Origin: Viridibacillus soli
Lineage (GTDB): Bacteria; Bacillota; Bacilli; Bacillales_A; Planococcaceae
Assembly (NCBI RefSeq): GCF_016612995.1
Contig: NZ_JAEOAH010000017.1
Span: 62,001 to 126,000, forward strand
Direction of reading: 5' to 3'
DNA length: 64,000 nucleotides
The notes below the pieces were generated by a model. That model searched no databases, had not been told where the DNA came from, and saw only the letters and a program-made list of their open reading frames with translations. A program made the translations under genes and the position numbers. How positions within the stretch are numbered: the stretch's first letter is position 1; every line of letters begins with the position of its first letter. Shown in pieces: positions 10,570-21,442 of the stretch.

Positions 10570-10593
10570 ACTTATAGGCATGAGGTGAATGTC

Positions 10594-11118
10594 ATGTTAA
10601 AAATATTATCGACACAGCTTGGCGGTCTATTACAACGAATTTCTACTAGCCAAGAGGAAGAAATAGAAGAAACGGCTCGATTGTTAGCACAGGCGGGTAT
10701 TGCGGAAGGTACTGTTTATTTTGCTTGCTTTGAAGAGATGCAGGCGTTAGAAATCAACGCTTTGCACGGTGCTGAACCTTTTGCCAAATTAAAGCCTTGG
10801 ACAAAAGATACTAAGTTAATTTCGACAGATCGTGTTTGTATTTTCACTCGTCATGCAGACAATGCTAAGGCGTTATCTTTGGCCCACTCTTTATATGATG
10901 CATTTATTCCATTTGCTGTTGTTGCAAGTGAAAAGTTTGCGGATTGTGGTGAAATGGGGGATTTAGCTTATACATATATCTCTTTAGGCATCGAAAAAGG
11001 TTTATTGCCGAATAATTTCGGTGAACGAATTGTATTGCCATATAGTTTTGCCTCTTTGTATGTATATGAAGCCATAAAAATGGCCTATGACGAAATGCTA
11101 TCAGATGACCAGCTATAA
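10594..11118 (+). CDS. ywjG: DUF2529 family protein YwjG
   Basis: The 174-residue protein belongs to the DUF2529 family found between spo0F and pyrG in Bacillaceae. The fold resembles sugar-isomerase (SIS) domains, but the biochemical role is unknown. The ATG at 10594 is preceded by GAGGTGA; the longest frame would begin inside the inverted repeat and is unlikely. It runs opposite to spo0F and converges on pyrG. Its promoter overlaps the 18-bp-arm palindrome, so it may be regulated differently from its neighbours. Confidence 0.85.
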   Translation: MLKILSTQLGGLLQRISTSQEEEIEETARLLAQAGIAEGTVYFACFEEMQALEINALHGAEPFAKLKPWTKDTKLISTDRVCIFTRHADNAKALSLAHSLYDAFIPFAVVASEKFADCGEMGDLAYTYISLGIEKGLLPNNFGERIVLPYSFASLYVYEAIKMAYDEMLSDDQL

Positions 11119-11139
11119 TGCCAATACTTTTTATCAGGT

Positions 11140-11171
11140 CCACTCTTGAACGATTTGAGAGTGGTCTTTTT
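11140..11171 (+). terminator. Terminator of ywjG
   Basis: CCACTCT pairs with AGAGTGG and is followed by TCTTTTTGTT, 21 bp after the ywjG stop codon. Confidence 0.85.
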
Positions 11172-11195
11172 GTTACTTTTTAGGGGATTGTGTTG

Positions 11196-11666
11196 GTGTT
11201 TGTTGCTTATCTCTGCTTGTTTGTTGCTCAACTCCTCTTGTTTGTTGCTTATCTCTGCTTGTTTGTTGCTCAACTCCTCTTGTTTGTTGCTTATCTCTGC
11301 CTGTTTGTTGCTCAACTCCACTTGTTTGTTGCTCAACTCCTCTTGTTTGTTGCTTATCTCCTCTTGTTTGTTGCTCAACTCTGCTTGTTTGTTGCTCAAC
11401 TCTGCGTGTTTGTTGCTCAACTCTGCTTGATTGTTGCTCAACTCCGCTTGTTTGTTGCTCAACTCTGCGTGTTTGTTGCTCAACTCTGCTTGATTGTTGC
11501 TCAACTCCGCTTGTTTGTTGCTCAACTCTGCGTGTTTGTTGCTCAACTCTGCTTGATTGTTGCTCAACTCCGCTTGTTTGTTGCTCAACTCTGCTTGTTT
11601 GGTGCTCAACTCCTCTTGTTTGTTGCTTATCTCTGCTTGTTTGTTGCTCAACTCTTCTTGTTTGTT
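11196..11666. repeat. 21-bp tandem repeat array, about 22 copies
   Basis: The plus-strand unit is close to TTGTTGCTCAACTCTGCTTG plus one base and repeats in exact 21-bp register with substitutions but no indels. Higher-order order is visible: a 63-bp triplet repeats three times in the middle and a 42-bp doublet near the left end. Because 21 is a multiple of three, both strands stay open. The minus-strand frame 11085-11684 would encode seven-residue units such as NKQAELS. That frame has no ribosome binding site, starts right after the pyrG terminator and runs antisense into ywjG, so I treat it as non-coding. Confidence 0.9.
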
Positions 11667-11690
11667 ATTTATCAGAACATTCATATCTTA

Positions 11691-11731
11691 AAATAAAAAG
11701 AACCCTAGCCAACATGATCTTGGCTAGGGTT
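11691..11731 (-). terminator. Terminator of pyrG
   Basis: AACCCTAGCCAA pairs with TTGGCTAGGGTT and is followed on the minus strand by CTTTTTATTTT. It lies 137 bp past the pyrG stop; the stretch between is filled by a dispersed repeat element. Confidence 0.88.
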
Positions 11732-11749
11732 TTGAGCATTTATATTAGG

Positions 11750-11867
11750 TATCAAGCTTCGGACGCTAACGGCTCGAAGTCGTTGCCGTCTTCTCCGGCA
11801 AAAGCTATGCTTTTGTTTCGAAGACTCCAACGCTTGTCGGGCCTAAATGGGCCGATTCAGCATTTTA
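11750..11867 (-). repeat. Dispersed 3'-UTR repeat element, copy a (pyrG)
   Basis: The element ends directly at the pyrG stop codon. On the plus strand it opens with ATCAAGCTTCGGACGC and closes with TTCAGCATTTTA. Its internal hairpin is GCAAAAGC (11798-11805), loop TAT, GCTTTTGT (11809-11816), extended by GTCTTC pairing with GAAGAC. Other copies are at 14876, 15000, 36552 and 36680. Confidence 0.75.
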
Positions 11868-13573
<1,706 letters not shown>

Positions 13574-13609
13574 AAGTAAAAGATTATATGGAACTCGAGA
13601 AGATGTCAA
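13574..13609 (-). promoter_or_regulatory. pyrG promoter
   Basis: TTGACA (13604-13609), a 17-bp spacer and TAATCT (13581-13586) lie 7 bp before the first G of GGGCTCC. The -35 starts 4 bp past the rpoE stop codon. Confidence 0.85.
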
Positions 13610-13613
13610 GAAA

Positions 13614-14147
13614 TTATTCTTCTTCCTCTTCTTCTTCTTCCTCTTCTTCATCAACGATTTCGAATTCATCTTCTTCTTCAAGTAAGTCCTCATCGATGTC
13701 TTCATCAATATCATCGATAGTGACATCTTCGAATTCTTCCTCTTCTTCCGCATTTGGGTCTTCTACGAATTCATCGAAGTTTTCCTCGAATTCTAGGTCT
13801 TCATCTTCTTCGCTATCATCTTCACCCGCAACAGCAGCTTTTGTTTTTTTCTTACGTACTTTTACTGTTGGTGCTGTTTCTTCTTCAATTTGTTCGATTG
13901 CGTACCACTCACGAAGTCCCCAGCGGTTTTCTCCAAGTACGATAAAACGCCCTTCGATGTTAAGATCTGTGTAGAACTGTAATAAACGTTCTTTCATTTC
14001 TGCATCAGTGCAGCCATTTATAGCTTGGATCTCACTCATTAATTCTGGGAAAGATAGAGGTTGTTTTTTTGAAACTAAAATAGCGTATGCTAAATCGATA
14101 AACGATTCTTCTGTCAGTTGTTCTTTTGTCATTTCACGAAAGTTCAA
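13614..14147 (-). CDS. rpoE: DNA-directed RNA polymerase subunit delta
   Basis: The delta subunit increases RNA polymerase recycling and transcript specificity in Firmicutes. An N-terminal winged-helix (HARE) domain (about 1-95, with QPLSFPELMSEIQ and WGLREWY) is followed by a basic KVRKKKTK patch and a long tail made almost only of Glu and Asp, as in the family. The start chosen is TTG at 14147, with AGAAGGGA about 10 nt upstream (177 residues). ATG at 14132 is an alternative. The reverse-strand poly-serine frame here is a shadow of the acidic tail. Confidence 0.93.
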   Translation of the reverse strand: MNFREMTKEQLTEESFIDLAYAILVSKKQPLSFPELMSEIQAINGCTDAEMKERLLQFYTDLNIEGRFIVLGENRWGLREWYAIEQIEEETAPTVKVRKKKTKAAVAGEDDSEEDEDLEFEENFDEFVEDPNAEEEEEFEDVTIDDIDEDIDEDLLEEEDEFEIVDEEEEEEEEEEE

Positions 14148-14219
14148 ATCGTGCACGTCCCTTCTTAATACATAAACATAATATCCATTATATACAATCT
14201 TTCTTTGATTACGCCACAA

Positions 14220-14378
14220 TCAATTATTCTTTTTTTGATTTCTTAATTGTCGATAGCCGTAAACAAACAGATATATGGAAAAAATAAGGATAGGGATGGC
14301 CCCTAATTGCTTGTCATACAAAAAGAAAATAAGCACCAGGCAGATTAAGATAAATAGACAATGTAGTAGACTTTTCAT
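14220..14378 (-). CDS. Small membrane protein, 52 residues
   Basis: A short frame with AAGGAG 10 nt upstream of the ATG at 14378. It has two hydrophobic segments (about 4-21 and 26-41) around a YDKQLG turn and a basic, Asn/Lys-rich tail (YRQLRNQKKNN). I do not recognise a family. It lies directly upstream of rpoE on the same strand and downstream of a bidirectional terminator. The clear ribosome binding site and the two-helix hairpin make it likely to be expressed. Confidence 0.6.
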   Translation of the reverse strand: MKSLLHCLFILICLVLIFFLYDKQLGAIPILIFSIYLFVYGYRQLRNQKKNN

Positions 14379-14428
14379 ATAAACAAGAGCTCCTTAAAAT
14401 TTGGTTTACTCCTCATTATACAAAAAAT

Positions 14429-14470
14429 AAAAATGAAGGGGCTAATGAAATGATTAGTTCCTTCATTTTT
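14429..14470. terminator. Bidirectional terminator
   Basis: AAAAATGAAGG and CCTTCATTTTT flank the loop, with A and T runs on either side. On the minus strand it is the first clear terminator after icmF (stop at 15079), leaving more than 600 bp of repeat-filled 3' region. Confidence 0.75.
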
Positions 14471-14531
14471 TTATTTTTAGATGAGTTTTTTACTTATGAT
14501 TGTGGCTCGTTTTTGTGATTGGGTGTATGGC

Positions 14532-14850
14532 TTCGATGACTCGAGCTCTCTTCTATGACTCAGAACCATTCTTTTATCACTCAGGGCTGCGCTTCTATGA
14601 CTCGCATCTTAACTTCGATGACTCGAGCTCTCTTCTATGACTCAGAACCATTCTTTTATCACTCAGGGCTGCTCTTCTATGACTCACGCCTTAACTTCGA
14701 TGACTCGAGTTCTCTTCTATGACTCGGAACTATTCTTTTATCACTCAGGGCTGCTCTTCTATGACTCACGCCTTAACTTCGATGACTCGAGTTCTCTTCT
14801 ATGACTCAGAACCATTCTTTTATCACTCAGGGCTGCGCTTTAGTCACTTG
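14532..14850. repeat. 82-bp tandem repeat, almost four copies, carrying TATGACTC-type octamers
   Basis: Units begin at 14532, 14614, 14696 and 14778. Each holds four related octamers (GATGACTC, TATGACTC, TATCACTC, TATGACTC) spaced 19, 21, 21 and 21 bp. The copies differ by only a few substitutions. No gene is present. The same octamer and spacings make up the array at 53988-54428. Confidence 0.92.
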
Positions 14851-14875
14851 GATATGCTTTAAGTATTTTCTCGGC

Positions 14876-14996
14876 ACATCCAGCTTTGGACGCCAGCCCC
14901 TTGGGTCACTTCGGTCTCTCGGCACAAGACAAAAAGCGTCTTGTGTTCAAGCCCTCCAGTGCCTGTCGGAGCTAAATGGGCGTCCGCAGCATTTAT
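14876..14996 (-). repeat. Dispersed 3'-UTR repeat element, copy b (icmF)
   Basis: Full-length copy. The closing arms are GGACGCC near the left end and GGCGTCC near the right end. The internal hairpin is GCACAAGAC (14922-14930), loop AAAAAGC, GTCTTGTGT (14938-14946). It lies in tandem with copy c, downstream of the icmF stop. Confidence 0.8.
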
Positions 14997-14999
14997 TCA

Positions 15000-15077
15000 C
15001 ATCCAGCTTCGAACGCCAGCCCCTCGGGTCACTTCGGTCTTTCGGCACAAGAGATGAATGAGCGCCTTCAGCATTTA
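15000..15077 (-). repeat. Dispersed 3'-UTR repeat element, copy c (icmF), internally deleted
   Basis: It shares the left end ATCCAGCTTCGAACGCCAG and the right end GCGCCTTCAGCATTTA with the other copies but lacks the second half of the internal hairpin. The right end abuts the icmF stop codon at 15079. Confidence 0.75.
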
Positions 15078-15078
15078 A

Positions 15079-18000
15079 TTACATATTCCGTCTGTATTGT
15101 CCGCCTACTTCGTATAGGGCGTTGGTGATTTGGCCTAAGCTTGCGAATTTTACTGTTTCCATTAATTCTGCGAAGATGTTGCCTCCGGTTACTGCTTCTT
15201 CTTTTAGACGTTTAAGAGCAGCGGCGGTTTGATCTGCGTGTTTCGTTTGGAATTTTTGCAAATTTTTAATTTGTGTTTCTTTTTCATCTTGTGAAGCACG
15301 CGCAATTTCCATGCTGTCTATGGCTTCTGCTGATGGTGGGTTCGGGTTCAAGTATGTGTTGACGCCAATGATTGGTAGCTCGCCTGAGTGCTTCAGCATT
15401 TCATAGAACATTGACTCTTCCTGAATTTTGCCACGTTGGTATTGAGTTTCCATTGCTCCAAGGACACCACCTCGGTCATTAATGCGGTCGAACTCCTCCA
15501 AGACAGCATTTTCTACAAGGTCTGTTAGTTCTTCAATTATGAATGCTCCTTGCAGTGGGTTTTCGTTTTTCGTAAGGCCATGTTCTTTTGTAATAATCAT
15601 CTGGATTGCCATCGCACGACGTACGGATTCTTCTGTCGGCGTTGTGATGGCTTCATCATAAGCGTTCGTGTGCAATGAATTACAGTTATCCTGCAGTGCC
15701 ATTAATGCTTGTAGCGTTGTGCGGATATCATTGAAGTCGATTTCTTGCGCGTGTAAGCTTCGACCTGATGTCTGAACATGGTATTTCAGTTTTTGACTAC
15801 GGTCGTTTGCACCGTACTTATCACGCATAACAATCGACCAAATGCGACGGGCCACGCGTCCGATTACAGTGTATTCTGGGTCTAATCCATTTGAGAAGAA
15901 GAACGATAAATTAGGTGCAAAATCATCGATATTCATGCCACGGCTTAAGTAGTATTCCACATAAGTGAAGCCGTTCGCTAATGTAAATGCTAGCTGTGAA
16001 ATCGGGTTCGCTCCCGCTTCTGCAATATGATAGCCAGAAATAGATACAGAGTAATAATTACGTACTTTTTGATCGATGAAATATTGTTGGATATCACCCA
16101 TCATACGTAATGCGAATTCTGTAGAGAAAATACAAGTGTTTTGCCCTTGATCTTCTTTTAAAATATCTGCCTGCACTGTACCGCGCACAACTTGAAGTGT
16201 CTTTTCACGAACGTCGGTGAATTCCTCAACTGTTAAACAGCGCCCTAATTTATCTTCTTGTATTTTCACTTGCTGATCTACTGCAGTGTTCATAAACATC
16301 GCTAAAATAATTGGTGCCGGCCCGTTAATTGTCATCGAAACAGATGTTGATGGTGCACATAAATCAAAGCCATCATAGAGTTTTTTCATATCTTCTAAAG
16401 TACAAATATTAACGCCAGATTCACCTACTTTACCGTAGATATCTGGGCGGTAGTCTGGATCCTCACCGTACAATGTTACAGAGTCAAATGCTGTAGATAA
16501 GCGTTTAGCATCATCATCTTTTGATAAGTAATGGAAGCGGCGGTTTGTACGCTCGGGTGTTCCTTCCCCTGCGAATTGACGTTTCGGGTCTTCACCTTCA
16601 CGTTTGAACGGGAATACACCGGCTGTATACGGGAATGAACCTGGCACATTTTCTTTATAAACCCAGCGTAATATTTCCCCGTAGTCCACGAATTTAGGTA
16701 GCACAACTTTTGGGATTTTTAAGCCCGTTAAACTTTTTGTTGTTAAGATTGTGCGGATTTCTTTGTCACGCACTTTTGTGACAAATTCGTCCCCTGCATA
16801 TGCTTCCTTCAATGTTTTCCAGTTTGCTAAAATTTGCTGTGATTCTGCAGTTAATTGATTTTTTATATCCACTGCCAATGAAGTAAGAGATTCAATTAAC
16901 GCATCATTCGGTGCTTTTTCCTGAACAGTTGTAATCGTCCCCTCTAGTTGGAATAGCTTACGGGCAAATTCGACTTGCTGTTCAGACTTTTTATGATAAT
17001 TACGTATAGCATCTGTAATTTCACGTAAATAATAGCGACGATCATTCGGAATAATGACATCTTGCTTTTGTGTTTTCACAAAATGCTCGTAAGACGTTTC
17101 CCAATCAAGATTGCATTTTTCATTGATAACCTGTACTAGTTCAGCGAATAAAGAATTCGTTCCTTTATCGTTAAACTGGCTAGCAATTGTACCAAATATG
17201 GGCATTTGATCGAGATCTTTCGTCCAAAGTTCATGACTACGTTGGTATTGCTTCTGCACTTGGCGAAGCGCATCTTCGGAGCCTTTTCGTTCGAATTTAT
17301 TGATGACAATAAGATCTGCAAAGTCAATCATATCAATTTTCTCAAGCTGCGTTGGTGCACCAAATTCACTTGTCATGACGTACATTGATAAATCAGAAAC
17401 TGTGGTAATTGCCGCATCACCTTGACCGATACCACTCGTTTCAATGACGATTAAATCATATCCTGCTACTTTTACAACGTCTAGAACATCTGCGATTGCA
17501 TCTGATAGTTCGGAGTGTGAACCACGTGTTGCAAGACTACGCATGTAAACGCGGTTGTTGAATATAGCATTCATGCGAATACGGTCTCCAAGTAGCGCTC
17601 CACCTGTTTTTTGCTTTGTTGGATCGATTGAAAGAATTGCAACCTTTTTTTCTGGAAACTCTTGTAAGAAACGGCGAATCAATTCATCTGTTAATGAACT
17701 TTTCCCTGCTCCACCTGTTCCTGTAATTCCGAGCACAGGTGTGTTTTTTGATAAACTACGGGCTTTTTCTAGAAAGTCTGTTATCTCACCTTCTTGTGCT
17801 TCTTCAGCTGCTGTGATGAGTTGTGCTAGTACTTCCGGTTGCTCCGTTGATAATGTATCTAACTTGCTAATTAGATTCTCTTTAATCGTCGTGAAGTCGC
17901 TTTTTTCAATCATTTTGTTGATCATGCCTTGTAAGCCAAGTTCACGACCATCTTCAGGCGAGAATAAACCTTTAATGCCGTATTCATGTAACTCCTTAAT

Positions 18001-18327
18001 TTCACGAGGTAAAATAACGCCACCTCCACCACCGAAAATGCCGATATGCGGAGCGCCTTTTTCCCTAAATAAATCTTGCATGTATTTAAAGTATTCAACA
18101 TGACCACCTTGATAAGAAGAAATCGCTACCCCTTGCGCATCTTCTTGGATGGCTGCATTAACTACCTCTTCAACAGAGCGGTTATGCCCAAGGTGAATAA
18201 CCTCGACACCACTCGATTGCAAAATACGACGCATAATATTAACAGATGCATCATGACCGTCAAAGAGACTAGATGCCGTGACAAATCGTACGTGATTTTT
18301 CGGACGGTACACTGTTGCTTGGACCAT
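15079..18327 (-). CDS. icmF: Fused isobutyryl-CoA mutase IcmF
   Basis: Adenosylcobalamin enzyme that interconverts isobutyryl-CoA (or related acyl-CoAs) and the linear isomer. One 1082-residue chain holds the B12-binding domain (DGHDAS, cobalamin ligand histidine), a MeaI-type G-protein chaperone domain with P-loop GTGGAGKSS near 200, and the large mutase barrel in the C-terminal half. The start is ATG at 18327, preceded by AAGGGGG. It lies last in an acyl-CoA catabolic cluster, and its cofactor can come from the cobalamin operon 8 kb away. The 3' region carries repeat elements. Confidence 0.94.
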   Translation of the reverse strand: MVQATVYRPKNHVRFVTASSLFDGHDASVNIMRRILQSSGVEVIHLGHNRSVEEVVNAAIQEDAQGVAISSYQGGHVEYFKYMQDLFREKGAPHIGIFGGGGGVILPREIKELHEYGIKGLFSPEDGRELGLQGMINKMIEKSDFTTIKENLISKLDTLSTEQPEVLAQLITAAEEAQEGEITDFLEKARSLSKNTPVLGITGTGGAGKSSLTDELIRRFLQEFPEKKVAILSIDPTKQKTGGALLGDRIRMNAIFNNRVYMRSLATRGSHSELSDAIADVLDVVKVAGYDLIVIETSGIGQGDAAITTVSDLSMYVMTSEFGAPTQLEKIDMIDFADLIVINKFERKGSEDALRQVQKQYQRSHELWTKDLDQMPIFGTIASQFNDKGTNSLFAELVQVINEKCNLDWETSYEHFVKTQKQDVIIPNDRRYYLREITDAIRNYHKKSEQQVEFARKLFQLEGTITTVQEKAPNDALIESLTSLAVDIKNQLTAESQQILANWKTLKEAYAGDEFVTKVRDKEIRTILTTKSLTGLKIPKVVLPKFVDYGEILRWVYKENVPGSFPYTAGVFPFKREGEDPKRQFAGEGTPERTNRRFHYLSKDDDAKRLSTAFDSVTLYGEDPDYRPDIYGKVGESGVNICTLEDMKKLYDGFDLCAPSTSVSMTINGPAPIILAMFMNTAVDQQVKIQEDKLGRCLTVEEFTDVREKTLQVVRGTVQADILKEDQGQNTCIFSTEFALRMMGDIQQYFIDQKVRNYYSVSISGYHIAEAGANPISQLAFTLANGFTYVEYYLSRGMNIDDFAPNLSFFFSNGLDPEYTVIGRVARRIWSIVMRDKYGANDRSQKLKYHVQTSGRSLHAQEIDFNDIRTTLQALMALQDNCNSLHTNAYDEAITTPTEESVRRAMAIQMIITKEHGLTKNENPLQGAFIIEELTDLVENAVLEEFDRINDRGGVLGAMETQYQRGKIQEESMFYEMLKHSGELPIIGVNTYLNPNPPSAEAIDSMEIARASQDEKETQIKNLQKFQTKHADQTAAALKRLKEEAVTGGNIFAELMETVKFASLGQITNALYEVGGQYRRNM

Positions 18328-18400
18328 ATATAAATTCCCCCTTGTCATGAACGAAATACTAGTTGAACGTTTCTCCCACCATTTTCCCCAAAATGTTTGG

Positions 18401-18467
18401 ATAAAAAATGTGCAAGGTACTAGAAACTGAAACTATATAAAGAGTTCGAGTCTTCTTACCTTGCACA
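18401..18467 (-). terminator. Long-loop terminator after the TetR gene
   Basis: TGTGCAAGGTA (18457-18467 on the minus strand) pairs with TACCTTGCACA (18409-18419), an 11-bp perfect stem with a 37-nt loop, followed by TTTTTTAT. It separates the regulator gene from icmF, implying that icmF also has its own promoter or relies on readthrough. Confidence 0.65.
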
Positions 18468-18477
18468 AAGCGTAAAA

Positions 18478-19110
18478 TCATTTCTTCAAAATACCATTTA
18501 AAAAAATAGACGTTTGCATGTCAATATAATCATCAATTGTGTAATTTCTTCGGAAAGCCCATCGTCTAAAAGCCCAAGTTTGGCCTTGCACGACGATATT
18601 GTTTGAGATTAGGTTGATTTCTTTTTCCGATAGCGTCAATTCCCCCGACTGTACGCAACCAGCTAATAGATTTTCAAATAACCTGACCATCTCAAACTCT
18701 TTTGTTAATACGTAACGTAGTGCATCCTTCTTTAAAGATTTGGACTCTTGATACATGACGAGAATTTCATCCGACATGGAGTCGATAAGCAAGTAATATT
18801 GACGTATGGATGCCCTTAATCCTTCTATTGTTCCAGCTTCAGTTGGTAAATTCGCTAATCTTGAGCTTACTTCACGATAAATATTGTCGCAGACTAGATA
18901 CAGCACGTCTTCCTTCGTACGAATATATTCATATAGCGTTCCTATACTAAAGCCAGCTTCCTTGGCAATTTCTCTCGTCGTCGTACGGTGAAAGCCTTTT
19001 TGTTTAAAAAGTTTGACCGCACCTTGAATCATCTCAGTACGGCGCTTCTCAATAAGATTTTCATCTTTGACAGACGATTCTACTTGCCTCTTACTTTGGT
19101 TTTTTGACAT
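18478..19110 (-). CDS. TetR/AcrR family regulator, FadR-like
   Basis: The 210-residue protein has an N-terminal TetR helix-turn-helix (about 24-70, with KGFHRTTTREIAKEAGFSIGT) and a C-terminal ligand/dimer domain. It is embedded between an acyl-CoA dehydrogenase gene (4-bp gap) and icmF. FadR-like operators lie upstream of the thiolase and fadF genes, so it probably represses these genes and is released by long-chain acyl-CoA, as FadR does in B. subtilis. The effector is inferred. Confidence 0.85.
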   Translation of the reverse strand: MSKNQSKRQVESSVKDENLIEKRRTEMIQGAVKLFKQKGFHRTTTREIAKEAGFSIGTLYEYIRTKEDVLYLVCDNIYREVSSRLANLPTEAGTIEGLRASIRQYYLLIDSMSDEILVMYQESKSLKKDALRYVLTKEFEMVRLFENLLAGCVQSGELTLSEKEINLISNNIVVQGQTWAFRRWAFRRNYTIDDYIDMQTSIFLNGILKK

Positions 19111-19114
19111 ATAT

Positions 19115-20251
19115 TTATTTCGTTAACATACGAGAGATAACAAGACGCTGAATCTCTTGTGTTCCTTCGTAAATCTGCGTAATTTTCGCATCACGCATAT
19201 AACGTTCAACTGGATAGTCCTTTGTATAACCGTAGCCACCGAACACTTGCACAGCTTCAGTTGATACTTTCATCGCTGTATCTCCAGCCATTAATTTTGC
19301 CATTGCTGATGCTTTACCATAAGGAAGGTTGTTCGATTCTAACCACGCCGCTTGATACGTTAATAAACGTGAAGCTTCAATTGATGTAGCCATATCTGCC
19401 AGTTTGAAAGATACCCCTTGATTTGCTGTAATAGGTTTGCCGAATTGAACACGCTCTTTTGCATACTCAACCGATGCATCTAATGCACCTTGTGCAATAC
19501 CCACCGCTTGAGCAGCTATACCATTACGACCGCCATCTAATGTTTTCATCGCAATTTTAAAACCATCGCCTTCCGCACCTAATAAGTTTTCTTTTGGTAC
19601 GCGGCAGTTATCGAAAATAATTTCAGTTGTTGGTGACGAGCGAATGCCTAGTTTCTTTTCCTTTTTACCTACCGAGAAACCTTCAAAATCAGATTCTATG
19701 ATAAATGCGCTTGTGCCTTGCTTAGATGTCGGATCTGTTACAGCAAATACGACATAAATTTCAGCAATGCCACCGTTTGTAATAAAAATTTTAGAGCCGT
19801 TTAAGATATAATCGTCGCCATCTAATTTAGCTGTTGTTTTCATGCCACCAGCGTCTGATCCCGAACTCGGTTCAGTTAAGCCGTAGCCACCAATTTTGGT
19901 ACCTTCAGCCATTGGGCGTAAGTATTTTTGTTTTTGTTCTTCATTCCCGTATTTATAAATTGGCCAGCCTGCTAAAGATGTATGTGCAGAAAGTGTTACA
20001 CCTGTTGAAGCACATACACGCGATAACTCTTCAACTGCAATACAATATGCCAAGTAATCGGAGCCAATACCGCCGTATTCCTCTGGCCATGGGATACCTG
20101 TTAAGCCTAACTCTGCCATTTTATCGAAGATTGCACGGTCGAAAGTCTCTGTTTCATCGCGTTCTGCTGCAGTAGGTGCTACTTCATTTTCTGCGAAGTC
20201 ACGTACCATTTTACGAATCATTTCATGCTCTTCTGATAATTGAAAGTTCAT
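19115..20251 (-). CDS. Acyl-CoA dehydrogenase (first of two)
   Basis: FAD enzyme that oxidises acyl-CoA to 2-enoyl-CoA and passes electrons to ETF. The 378-residue protein has the usual N-helical/beta/C-helical layout, the flavin-contact motif [13 protein letters not shown] and a catalytic glutamate in IYEGTQEIQ. The ATG at 20251 is preceded by GGTGGAG; a GTG four codons upstream is less likely. It corresponds to acdA in B. subtilis, which sits between rpoE and fadF. Chain-length preference cannot be told from sequence. Confidence 0.93.
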   Translation of the reverse strand: MNFQLSEEHEMIRKMVRDFAENEVAPTAAERDETETFDRAIFDKMAELGLTGIPWPEEYGGIGSDYLAYCIAVEELSRVCASTGVTLSAHTSLAGWPIYKYGNEEQKQKYLRPMAEGTKIGGYGLTEPSSGSDAGGMKTTAKLDGDDYILNGSKIFITNGGIAEIYVVFAVTDPTSKQGTSAFIIESDFEGFSVGKKEKKLGIRSSPTTEIIFDNCRVPKENLLGAEGDGFKIAMKTLDGGRNGIAAQAVGIAQGALDASVEYAKERVQFGKPITANQGVSFKLADMATSIEASRLLTYQAAWLESNNLPYGKASAMAKLMAGDTAMKVSTEAVQVFGGYGYTKDYPVERYMRDAKITQIYEGTQEIQRLVISRMLTK

Positions 20252-20290
20252 CTCTGTCTCCACCTTTGTTTTGTTAATTTTTTAGAAACC

Positions 20291-21427
20291 CTACTTGATT
20301 AAATGCTTGCTAATGACGAGTCGCTGAATTTCGCTTGTGCCTTCGTAAATTTCCGTTACTTTGGCGTCGCGGAAAAACCGCTCAACCGGATAATCCATTG
20401 TATAGCCATAGCCTCCAAATACTTGGATTGCTTCTATTGAGACTTCTACAGCTGTTTTGGTAGCAAATAGTTTCGCCATAGATGCTTCTTTGCCACAAGT
20501 TAATCCTTTAGCACGTAAATCTGCAGCACGGTATACGAGTAGCTTCGCTGCTTCGACAGCTGTTGTCATATCAGCTAGTTTAAATCCGACGCCTTGATTT
20601 GCGGCAATCGGCTTCCCGAATTGGGTACGTTGCTGTGCATAGGCAATTGATTCTTCCAAAGCGGCTTCGGCAATGCCAAGTGCTTGTGCAGCTATACCGA
20701 TACGACCGACATCTAAGTTCGCCATTGCAATTTTGAAGCCTTCTCCTTCTTGGTCGAGCAAGTTCTCTGCAGGGACAATTAGATTGTCGAATGTTAGTTG
20801 AACAGTGCGTGAGCCATGTAAACCCATTTTCTGTTCATCTTTTCCGATAATTAGCCCTTCAGTTCCTTTTTCGACAATAAAGGCTGAAATCCCTCTCGAA
20901 CCTTGTGTTAAATCTGTTGAGGCAAAGACGATATAGACTTCTGCTTCGCCACCATTGGTAATAAATACTTTTGAACCATTGATAATGTAGTTGTCGCCAT
21001 CTTTCACAGCTTTAGATTTTAACGAACCCGCGTCAGACCCTGCAGAGGGCTCTGTTAAACAAAAAGCACCTAGGTACTCACCTGTTGCAAGCTTAGGTAC
21101 ATACTTTTGTTTTTGCTCTTCATTGCCGTAATAGAGAATTAGATTTGTGACAACAGATGTATGAACAGATAAGATAACACCAATTGTCGCGCTCACTTTC
21201 GATAATTCGTTAATGGCGATAATGTAAGATGTAAAATCCATATTGGCTCCACCATACTGTTCAGGTGTTGTAATGCCCATTAGTCCTAGCTCTCCCATTT
21301 TCGCTAGTATGTCGCGTGGAAAATCCCCATTTTCCATGCTTTCAACTTTTGGAGCAATTTCTGTTTGCGCAAACTCTCTTACCATATTGCGCGTCATAAG
21401 TTGTTCTTCCGTGAACTTTAATTCCAT
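20291..21427 (-). CDS. Acyl-CoA dehydrogenase (second of two)
   Basis: A 378-residue paralogue of the downstream gene with the same architecture: AFCLTEPSAGSD for flavin contact and IYEGTSEIQ for the catalytic glutamate. The two are clearly diverged (different N-terminal halves), which suggests different acyl-CoA substrates, for example short linear versus branched. It follows hbd by 15 bp in the same transcription unit. Specificity is not resolvable here. Confidence 0.93.
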   Translation of the reverse strand: MELKFTEEQLMTRNMVREFAQTEIAPKVESMENGDFPRDILAKMGELGLMGITTPEQYGGANMDFTSYIIAINELSKVSATIGVILSVHTSVVTNLILYYGNEEQKQKYVPKLATGEYLGAFCLTEPSAGSDAGSLKSKAVKDGDNYIINGSKVFITNGGEAEVYIVFASTDLTQGSRGISAFIVEKGTEGLIIGKDEQKMGLHGSRTVQLTFDNLIVPAENLLDQEGEGFKIAMANLDVGRIGIAAQALGIAEAALEESIAYAQQRTQFGKPIAANQGVGFKLADMTTAVEAAKLLVYRAADLRAKGLTCGKEASMAKLFATKTAVEVSIEAIQVFGGYGYTMDYPVERFFRDAKVTEIYEGTSEIQRLVISKHLIK

Positions 21428-21442
21428 AGTGGAACACCCCTT

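Noticed and set aside
11085-11684. 199-residue minus-strand frame made of seven-residue repeats, as a coding gene
   Set aside because: No ribosome binding site, it starts directly behind the pyrG terminator, it runs antisense into ywjG, and the opposite strand is equally open. The hydrophobic positions do not make a proper a/d heptad. Kept only as a finding.
13588-13974. Poly-serine frame on the plus strand
   Set aside because: It is the reverse-strand shadow of the Glu/Asp tail of RpoE.
14532-14850. CRISPR or coding tandem repeat
   Set aside because: The 82-bp period is not a multiple of three, frames are interrupted, and there are no spacers.
14876-15077. Insertion sequence remnant with transposase
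   Set aside because: No transposase-like frame of useful size. The repeat keeps paired stems, which argues for a structured element.
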